A program made the translations under genes and the position numbers. The notes beneath the pieces are model-generated. The model was not told the DNA's origin and did no database searches. It saw only the letters and a list, made by a program, of their open reading frames with translations. A stretch of DNA of 64,000 bases, taken from contig NC_057818.1 of NCBI RefSeq assembly GCF_910594005.1, positions 60,090,001-60,154,000 of the forward strand. Reading direction: 5' to 3'. Numbering within the stretch: the first letter of the stretch is position 1; every line of letters starts with the position of its first letter. This document shows positions 56,138-64,000 of the stretch, piece after piece. The stretch is from Cervus elaphus. Lineage: Eukaryota; Chordata; Mammalia; Artiodactyla; Cervidae.

Positions 56138-56267
56138 GTAAGTGAGTGAAGTGAAATTGCTCAGTTGTGTCCGACTCTTTGCCACCCCGTGGACTATAGC
56201 CCAACAGGCTCCTCCAACCATGGGATTCTCCAGGCAAGAATATTGGAGTGGGTTGCCATTTCCTTCT
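56138..56267 (-). mobile_element. Bov-A SINE in protease, antisense, copy B
   Basis: Flanked by exact 9-base repeats CCTTATGTG (56,129-56,137 and 56,268-56,276). Counterpart of 24,041-24,173. Confidence 0.93.
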
Positions 56268-56660
56268 CCTTATGTGATAAATGCACCCCTTTATATAATA
56301 GGAAAGGACTGACTTATGCAATGGCAAACTCAGATATACATTCCACATTTTTCCTAGGGGCCACTGCTCATTTAACAAACCAAGCAGTTATTAAAATAAC
56401 TGGGAAAAATGACGAGCCTGTTTGGACAGAGCAATGGTCCGTTATGAAAGATAAATTACAGGCTGCTAAAGAACTTAGAGACACACAATTAAAATCGAGA
56501 CATATTGAGGAATCTTGCTCTCCTTGGAACTCTCCTATTTTTGTTATAAAAAAGAAATTTAAAAAACAGTGTCTCTTAACAGACGTTAGAAAAGTTAATG
56601 CATCTATGAAACCTATGGGTGTATTGCAACTAGGGATCCCATCACCTACTACTATTCCTC

Positions 56661-56677
56661 AAAATTGGCATATTATT
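56661..56677 (+). repeat. Left target-site duplication of the L1 at 56,678-56,828
   Basis: AAAATTGGCATATTATT, exactly repeated at 56,829-56,845. Confidence 0.93.
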
Positions 56678-56828
56678 TTTTTTTTTTTTTCATTTTTTTT
56701 TTCATTTTTTTTTTTTTAATTTTTTTATTAGTTGGAGGCTAATTACTTCATAACATTTCAGTGGGTTTTGTCATACATTGATATGAATCAGCCATAGATT
56801 TACACTTATTCCCCATCCCGATCCCCCC
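56678..56828 (-). mobile_element. Very short L1-BT-like insertion, antisense (151 bp, copy-B-specific)
   Basis: A T-rich tract with two C-A interruptions, then the first ~105 bases of antisense L1 3' UTR (TTAGTTGGAGGCTAATTACT ... CATCCCGATCCCCCC). It lies between 17-base target duplications. Copy A has an empty site at about 24,568-24,584. It is an extreme 5' truncation. Confidence 0.93.
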
Positions 56829-56845
56829 AAAATTGGCATATTATT
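56829..56845 (+). repeat. Right target-site duplication of the L1 at 56,678-56,828
   Basis: Exact repeat of 56,661-56,677. Confidence 0.93.
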
Positions 56846-57081
56846 ATTACTGATTTACAAGATTGCTTTTTCAACATACCCCTACACCCTTTAGACCGGG
56901 AGAGACTCACTTTCTCTCTCCCTTATCCTAATCATATTGGGTCTCCTAAAAGATTTCAATGGACTATGTTACCTCAAGATATGCTTAACAGTCCCACTCT
57001 TTGTCAGAATTTTGTAGCCAGAGCTTTGCACCCAATGTGGCAACAATTCCCTCATGCATATATCATTAATGGTATACTGTG

Positions 57082-57556
57082 ACTATAAAAAAGAAAAATG
57101 ACATTTTTGACACTGAATGGCCATGATATTCTTCAGACGCCAGAAAAAACTGATTAAAATAAATTCTTTCTGAATTTACAAAACTCGTTTTTCTTACACA
57201 TGCAGTTATGAAAAGGTTAACTTGTTAAAATCCTTTTTTGAAACTTTAATTCTGCCTGGGAAACAAAAACAGGCCTAGGAAAAAGCCATAAGTTAACTCT
57301 TATCATGTCCTTGGGATACACAGCCCACTCTATTTGGGCCTCTAGTCATAAACAAATTGGAAGAACACACACTCAAAAAAAAACTGTTTTTTGTTTTTTT
57401 TTTTTAATTTCAAGCGGAAAACTATCTCTATCTGTCTATCTAAATTTATCTGTGTCTCAATGTATGTCCTTGTTTTTAGATAATATGAAGTTAAATCAGC
57501 TCTATTTAAATTCAGGTTCCTGTGAACTGAAAAATATTCAATATTAAATATAATGT
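57082..57556 (+). other. Degenerate pol remnant, copy B
   Basis: Counterpart of 24,821-25,293. No RNase H motif recognised. Confidence 0.5.
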
Positions 57557-58295
57557 TTCAGTTCAGTTCAGTTCAGTCGCTAAGTCATATCCAATTCTTT
57601 GCAACCTGATGAATCTCAGCACGCCAGGCCTCCCTGTCCATCACCAACTCCCGGAGTTCACTCAAACTCATGTCCATCAAGTCGGTGATGCCATCCAGCC
57701 ATCTCATCCTCTGTCGTCCCCTTCTCCTCCCGCCCTCAATCTGTCCCACTATCAGGGTCGTTTCCAAAGAGTCAACTCTTTGCATGAGGTGGCCAAAGTA
57801 TTGGAGCTTCAGCCTCAGCGTCAGTCCTTCCAGTGAACACCCAGGACTGATCTCCTTTAGGATGGACTGGTTGGATCTCCTTGTAGTCCAAGGGACTCTC
57901 AAGAGTCTTCTCCAACGCCACAGTTCAAAAGCATCAAATTTTTGGTGCTCAGCTTTCTTCACAGTCCAACTCTCAAATCCATACATGACCACTGGAAAAA
58001 GCATAGCCTTGACTAGACAGACCTTTGTTGGAAAAGTAATGTCTCTGCTATTTAAGATGCTGTCTAGTTAGGTCATAAATTTCCTTCCAAGGAGTAAGTG
58101 TCTTTTAATTTCATGGCTGCAATCACTATCTGCAGTGATTTTGGAGCCCCCCAAAATAAAGTCTGACCCTGTTTCCACTATTTCCCCATCTACTTGCCAT
58201 GAAGTGATGGGACCAGATGCTATGATCTTAGTTGTCTGAATGTTGAGCTTTAGGCCAACTTTTTCACCCTCCTCGTTCACTTTCATCAAGAGGCT
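57557..58295 (-). mobile_element. BovB fragment in pol, antisense, copy B
   Basis: Counterpart of 25,294-26,031, close to the BovB consensus over its 3' 500 bases. Confidence 0.9.
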
Positions 58296-59186
58296 GAAAT
58301 AAAATGTAATGTTTATTTAAATATAAATATAATTTAAATATAATTGTTTTCTAATCTAATTAACATGTCTTAAGTCATCACATTATATAATACATTTATT
58401 GTTCCTAGGTTTAAGGTAAACTAAATTTGTCAACAAAAAGGTAACTTTATATATATATATATATATACACGTACTATACTGCTGCTACTAAGTTGCTTCA
58501 GTCATGTCCGACACTCTGCGACTTGCTGTAAACCCCGACCATAGCCCACCAGCTGCCCCCATCCCTGGGATTCTCCAGGCAAGAACACTGTAGTGGGTTG
58601 CCATTACCCACTCCATATATATATATATATACATATATATGTATATATACATACATATATATATATACATATAAATGAGATGAAAACTTTTAGATAAACT
58701 ATTAAAAGTAATAATCTATCATTATAATTTAAAATAATCTCTTAGGATTGGGATAACTTAAATTTCTAGAGTTATTTTAAACTAAATAATAAAAATTCAA
58801 TAAATAGCTAGGTCATTTCCAAATAAAACAAGATTTGAAAACATTAATTACTGAACACTACCTTCCTCTTACAGAATGTTTTTCTTACATAAAACCTAAA
58901 GAGATTTTGGACTATTAGTAAATATATAAATATGTTATATTATAGAAATATATTGTTTAAATAGAATTGTATAAATATATATGTGTGTGTATATATTTAC
59001 ATATATATAAATAAATATATATTATAATATATAATGTAATAAATATATTCACCAATCTATAAAATGCTAATATACAAGACAGTTCATGGTTCCTAAAGAA
59101 AAATAAGGTATATATTTTTAATAAAAAGGTATAAGGAATGACGAATGGTATGATGAATACAAAAATAGAAAAAAGATTTATGGCAA
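58296..59186. other. A+T-rich block with microsatellites, copy B
   Basis: Counterpart of 26,032-26,876. (TA)n tracts at 58,449-58,467 and 58,615-58,675, the latter with CATATA interruptions. The ATATT run of copy A is not expanded here. Confidence 0.7.
58479..58614 (-). mobile_element. Bov-A SINE inside (TA)n, antisense, copy B
   Basis: Counterpart of 26,201-26,325. Confidence 0.87.
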
Positions 59187-59880
59187 ATGCATGTACCTCA
59201 TTGCCCTGAACTTTCATCGTCTTCCTTCTTGCATATCTCGATCGATACAAATTCTTCTTTTATATGGGCCACACCTCTCCGAGGTGAAGCTACACGACAT
59301 ATTATAACCCACCTTTTAGCTTACTTTGCAATAATGAGAACACCTAATTCTATAAAAACAGACAATGGCCCTGCCTGTATTTCTAGACAGTTCAAACAAT
59401 TTTTACTTTCATTCTCTATTAAACACATTAGAGACGTTCCTTGTAATCCACAAACACGAGACAGAGTTAAACACATTACACACAGAAAATACAAAAAAAA
59501 AAATTTTTTTTTTAAAGGAGAAATGGATAGGAACTCTTCTATCTTCTTTATCTAGAGCAGACTCTACTAGATTCCAACGCAATATGTTCTTTAAGCCTAT
59601 AACTATTGTTAATGTAGCTTTATTTTTTTTGAATGTTTTTTAACTTACTGCAAGGAGATATTTTGACAAAAGCAGAGAAACATTAGGAGACATTGAAGGA
59701 CACCTCCCTTCCTCTTCCCATTTGGTATCAAGATGGGTTGATGGAAATCTAGAAAACTAATCTTACAGGGAAAGGGGTATGCTTCTATTTCTCCAGATGG
59801 ATCCAACGAACTCACATGGCTTCCTCTTCGGAAGTTTCGACCTAAGGGGGCCCCCAACATTCAAACTAGAGATGAAACAA
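59187..59880 (+). pseudogene. Proviral integrase remnant, copy B
   Basis: Uninterrupted by L1. Core sequence is readable at 59,187-59,555 with ISIDTNSSFIWATPLRGEAT (first catalytic Asp present) and SIKTDNGPA (second Asp). The stretch around the expected catalytic Glu (NPQTRDRVKH) lacks it. The C-terminal domain is frameshifted, with fragments near 59,760-59,880. Confidence 0.9.
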
Positions 59881-60039
59881 CAAAACCTCAGGAGGAAGAA
59901 ATTCCAGTACAAGCCATGGTGGCTTTAAAACATTTCCAAAAAATGCCACACACGACCTCATCATCCTTATGATCTCCCTACTTGGGGACAGATAAAAACC
60001 CTTCCTAATCAAGCTGAAAATCTGATTTCTCAACAGGGA

Positions 60040-61827
60040 ATGCCTCGGAATCCTGAAAATATTTTTTTTTGCTATGCTTGCTTTGCTTGCTTTTGGTTCC
60101 CTTGCTCAGGCTGACTTGATTGATCACACTTATTGGGCTTATGTACCTAACCCCTGTTTTTATTGTAGGTTCTAGAATGGACAGATATAGGACCAATCAT
60201 ATTGAATAATGACTCAACACATATGCCCCCTCCTTGGAGCTTGGAGTGGCCCTCTCATCCTAAGAAAAAGGAAGACTAAGTGACATTTCTCTAGGCTATG
60301 AAATCTTTCCTTTATGCATGGGCACAACAAAATTATGTATTAATGTTAGTCAACAAACACGGGCTTTCGTCCTGCCTCCAAAAAAGAACTTCCACACATT
60401 GCTTGGACTGTTTACTGCCCTGTCCTTTTCTGAAAACCATGTCAACACTACCAATACTCTAGGAAGAGGACAAAAGTCAGGATGTAAGGGGTTTACTTAT
60501 AAAGACATTAAATATACTCTATTTACTGAGATAGATGTCAAGCTGAATCAGGGAAACTAATGTTTATGGCCAATTACAGCATTTTCAATTGGGGACCTGG
60601 TGGTATATGGCTATCTAACTGCTCAGATTATAATAACAGTACTATATGTGATTATGTTATTCAAGTAACAGCAAAGCTTACCAATAGTTCAATGAAACAC
60701 TGCCATGAAAAGGACTCCTTGGCTGGCCTGATAGCAAAAAGACACCTTCTCACCCTCAAATCGTCCTTGATAAACAGATTGGGCCTAAACAATGGGACAT
60801 CTGGAAACTTACAGCAAGCACTGAAGAACTTGGGACTTAGACTGGACATTTCACAGGGACCAATCATAGTCATAGTAATCATTTCTTTTGCTATCATCAA
60901 TCATAGTTCATACAAGCCTGTGTTCCACTTCCTTTTGTTGTAGCTATAGGAAACTTAGAATTCATTAAGACTTTACATTCTGTAACTTGTAAAAATTGCA
61001 AGTTATATACTTGTCTTAACTCCTCTATTTCCTTAAGAAATGATTCCCTTTCAATTCTTCAATCTTGACGTAGTCTGTGGTTACCAATAAATCTCCAATG
61101 GCCCTGGGAAGAAGGTCCCATGGCTGGACTTGCTTCCTGGTTACTTACTAAACTGCTCCAGCAGTCTAAACGATTCATTAGATGGCTGATTCTCAGCATT
61201 TTGGGATTAATAGCTATTTGCACCACTGCTGCCATCACTGGCATTGCATTACAAACTTCAATTCAAACACATAATTTTATCCACAATTGGACTAAAGATG
61301 CTTATACTATTTGGGCCACTGAGGCTCAGATAGATGAGGATATTTAAGATGAAATACAAGAACTAAAAAACAGTCATCAAATGGGTTGGGGATCAATTAA
61401 TAGATATACAAAAACAGGTGATACTAAAATGTGATTGGAATTCTACTCAGTTTTTTGTTACTCCTGTTCAATTTAATCATACTGCCTACAACTGGGAACA
61501 AATAAAATATCATTTACAAAACATACATGATAATGTCTCTCTGAAAGTACAATATTACAAAAAGAAATCTTTGAAACTGCTTCTAAAAATCTGCCATCTT
61601 CCACTCATTTGGAAACTTTAGCTGAACAACTATCTGACCATTTATCTGGGCTAGACCCATGCAGATGGTCTCCAAGCTTCATTCATAGCATCGGGTAAGG
61701 AACTATAATTTTGATGATTGTCTTGACAATTATATTTGCTTTTTATTGTTGCCTTCATGCAGAAATCGTTGAAACTAAACAAACTCAAGTGGTCAGAGCC
61801 CTTTTTACAAATATTATAAATAAATAA
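60040..61827 (+). pseudogene. Proviral env remnant, copy B
   Basis: Surface-subunit pieces at 60,318-60,560 and 60,560-60,943 (CMGTTKLCINVSQQTRAFVL, sequon-rich WLSNCSDYNNSTICDYV). The furin-site position that reads R-S-R-R in copy A is Q-S-stop-R here (60,060 + 1,000: 61,060-61,071). Transmembrane-subunit pieces are at 61,120-61,347 and 61,418-61,621. The end corresponds to the stop at 61,825-61,827. Non-functional. Confidence 0.9.
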
Positions 61828-61835
61828 GTGAGAAT

Positions 61836-62455
61836 TGCCAGGGGATGTTTAATGGGAGGATTCCTACATGCTGTTTCTCATAAATCCTCTGTTCCTTATC
61901 AGTAGAAAGGCAAGCCGCTCCCAGGGATGGGGTCATTGTGGGAGACAGGCTTGGGTCTCCTGCAGTAAACATTCTCTTTATGACAAAACTTAGTCTTGAT
62001 CCTCTTTTTTGAGATATGGATTGTCTCCTGACCTTATGACTGTTGTTAATCCCTTGTTCCCTTGGTAATGATTGCTGCACATTTAGTTTTCTGATCTTTA
62101 TCATTGTCGAAAGAAATTCCTTGTACAACAGCCTATACACAATCACAAAAAGATCATTAAAGCTCATTTGCTCCATCAGAGCTTACTTCCCCGTGTCATT
62201 TCCCTCTCCTCTCTCCCCCCCTCACTCCCCGAGTATTTCTCTGGAGCATAGAGACCCATCGTGCTCACTCTCCTACACGGGCTTTCAAGTTCCCCTTGAG
62301 AGGGTGCCCTGTGCCTTCGTGAGCGATGCAAGCCCTGTGTCAAGGGCTTTATTGGTCCTCGGTGTAAACCAGGGACCATCAGCCCCTTTTGCTCTTTCAC
62401 TGCCTTATCATTGACTCCAGACCACCAGGTTCTGATCCATTAAAGGATCCTAACA
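61836..62455 (+). repeat. 3' LTR of provirus B (620 bp)
   Basis: TGCCAGGGGATGTTTAATGG to GGATCCTAACA. Full-length type, like the copy-A 3' LTR. Its first bases read TGCC instead of TGTC. Confidence 0.92.
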
Positions 62456-64000
62456 CCTGTCCATCACCAGCTCCCAGAGTTTACACAAACTCATGTCCAT
62501 TGAGTAGGTGATGCCATCCAGCATCTCATCTTCTGTTGTCCCCTTCTCCTCCCACCTTCAATCTTTCCCAGCATCAGGGTCTTTTCCAATAAGTCAGCTC
62601 TACACATTCTTCAGCTCTTCATAACTCTTCACACAGTCAGCCAAAGTATTGGAGTTTCAGTTTGAACATCAGTTCTTCCAATGAATATTCAGGACTGATT
62701 TCTTTTAGGATGGACTGATTGGATCTCCTGGCAGGCCAAGGGATTCTCAAGAGTCTTCTCCAACACCACAGTTCAAAAGCATCAATGCTTTTGCACTCAG
62801 CTTTCTTCATAGTACAAATCTCCCATAAATACGTGACTACTGGAAAAACCATAGCCTTGACTAGATGGACATTTGTGGACAAAGTCATGTCTCTGCTTTT
62901 TAATATGCTGTCTAGGTTGGTCACAAGTTTCCTTCCAATGAGTAAGGGTCTTTTAATTTCACGGGTGCAATCACATCTGCAGTGATTTTGGAGACCCCAG
63001 AATACAGTCTGACACTGTTTCCCCATCTATTGCCATGAAGTGATGGGACCAGATCCCATGATCTTAGTTTTCTGAATCTTGAGCTTTAAGCCAACTTCTC
63101 CACTCTCTTCTTTCACTTTCCTCAAGACGCTCATTAGCTCTTCTTCATGTTCTGCCATAAGGGTGGTGCAATCTGTATATCTCAGGTTATTGATATTTCT
63201 CCCAGCAATCTTGAGTTCAGCTTGTGCTACTTCCAGCCCGCACTTCTCATGATGTACTCTGCATATAAGTTAAATATGCAGGGTGAAAATACACAGTCTT
63301 AATGTACTGCTTTACCTACTTGGGACCAGTCTGTTGTTTCATATCCAGTTCTAACTGTTGCTTCCTGACCCTCATACACGTTTTTCAAGAGGCAGGTCGC
63401 GTGGTCTGGCATTCCCATCTCTTTCAGAATTTTCCAGTTTATTGTGATCCACACAGTCAATGGCTTTGGCACAGTCAATAAGGCAAAAATAGATGTTTTT
63501 TGGAACTATCTTGCTTTTTTGATGATCCAGAGGATGTTGGTATTTGATCTCTGGTTCCTCTGCCTTTTCTAAAACCAGTTGAACATCTGAAATTTCACAG
63601 TTCAGGTGTTGCTGAAGCCTGACTTTGAGAATTTGGAGCATTAGTTTACTAGCGTGTGAGATGAGTGCAATTGTGCGGAAGCTTGAGCATTTTTTGGCAT
63701 TGTGTTTTTCTGGGGCTGGAATGAAAATGGACCTTTTCTAGTCCTGTGGCCACTGCTGAATTTTCCAAATTTGCTAACATATTTAGTGCAGCACTTTCAC
63801 AGCGTCATCTTTTAGGGGTTGACACAACTCAACTGGAATTCCATCAACTCCACTAACGTTGTTCGTAGTGATCCTTCCTAAGGCCAACTTGACTGCACAT
63901 TCCAGGATGTCTGGCTCTAGGTGAGTGCGAGTGATCACACCATCGTGATTATCTGGGTCGCCAAGATCTCTTTGGTACAGTTCTTCTGTGTATTCTTGCC
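62456..64000 (-). mobile_element. BovB, antisense, right of provirus B (runs off window)
   Basis: Counterpart of 34,000-35,530, starting with the duplicated CCTGTC. Minus-strand pieces at 62,637-63,026 and 63,372-63,641 are LINE remnants. Confidence 0.92.

Larger units (their letters stand above)
55060..56340 (+). pseudogene. Proviral dUTPase-protease remnant, copy B
   Basis: The dUTPase-like segment before the BovB reads TGMINSDFKGELQIIMSS and KEDKIAQLVLLPY (about 55,210-55,335). Protease with LLDTGSD follows the BovB (DTG codons 55,953-55,961). The protease is cut by the SINE at 56,138. It is less frame-damaged in the dUTPase part than copy A, but still broken. Confidence 0.86.
56311..57081 (+). 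pseudogene. Proviral reverse-transcriptase remnant, copy B
   Basis: Same RT blocks as copy A: WNSPIFVIKKK, LLTDVRKVNASMKPMG, then after the L1 insertion IPLHPLDRERLTFSLP, LPQDM and NSPTLCQNFVARAL. The catalytic-box position again reads YIINGIL and a stop (57,056-57,081), with no aspartate pair. The L1 at 56,678-56,828 interrupts the domain. Confidence 0.9.
52864..62455 (+). mobile_element. Class II (betaretrovirus-like) endogenous provirus, copy B
   Basis: Same provirus and integration site as 20,787-33,999, carried along by the duplication: same CCTGTC flanks, same internal BovBs and SINEs, same shortened 5' LTR. It lacks the 3.8-kb L1 of copy A and has its own 151-bp L1 in the RT. All genes are broken. 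Confidence 0.94.
38258..64000 (+). repeat. Segmental duplication, copy B (runs past window end)
   Basis: Direct-repeat partner of 1,775-35,530, with the same element order and orientation. It lacks the four copy-A-specific L1s and carries two L1s of its own (40,171-42,508 and 56,678-56,828). Copy B ends outside the window, within the BovB that follows its provirus. Confidence 0.93.

Noticed and set aside
1..64000. CRISPR arrays, operons, riboswitches or other prokaryotic systems
   Set aside because: The direct repeats here are transposable elements and microsatellites, and the content is clearly mammalian.

Overview
The window is nuclear DNA of a ruminant, most likely a bovid (cattle, sheep or goat group). 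It carries BovB (RTE-type) LINEs, Bov-A and CHR-type tRNA-derived SINEs, and young L1 elements of the bovine L1-BT kind. I see no prokaryotic gene organisation. The host genes I can support are two intact, intronless-coding vomeronasal type-1 receptor (V1R) genes, both on the + strand. Nearly everything else is transposable-element sequence.

The dominant structure is a direct tandem segmental duplication. Copy A runs from about 1,775 to about 35,530 or beyond. Copy B runs from about 38,258 to past the window end. The offset is about 32.1 kb at the V1R genes. Each copy holds, in order: an old L1 fragment; a Bov-A SINE dimer; an old antisense L1 with a SINE; a sense BovB facing a long antisense BovB (a large inverted repeat); a V1R gene with a conserved splice donor and acceptor upstream; an antisense L1 3' end; an older antisense L1 with a TG repeat; and a BovB split by a class II (betaretrovirus-like) endogenous provirus. 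In copy A the provirus spans 20,787-33,999 and in copy B 52,864-62,455. Both have LTRs, a lysine-type primer binding site, and gag, dUTPase/protease, pol and env remnants. Both sit between the same 6-bp target duplication, CCTGTC.

Insertions present in only one copy date events after the duplication, and all of them are L1. Copy A has L1s at 1-1,774, 1,947-6,332, 8,119-10,402 and 26,992-30,814. Copy B has L1s at 40,171-42,508 and 56,678-56,828. Several keep clear target-site duplications. The nesting is deep: an old antisense L1 contains a BovB, which contains the provirus, which contains two BovBs, two SINEs and, in A, a 3.8-kb L1.

The two V1R proteins are both 313 residues and differ at 30 positions by my hand alignment, with only 14 silent codon differences. 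This locus looks like part of a V1R cluster that grew by tandem duplication and then collected L1s. Between the copies (36,108-37,384) lies about 1.3 kb of G+C-richer sequence that I could not classify. No proviral or LINE reading frame in the window is intact. All counts and divergence figures were made by eye.
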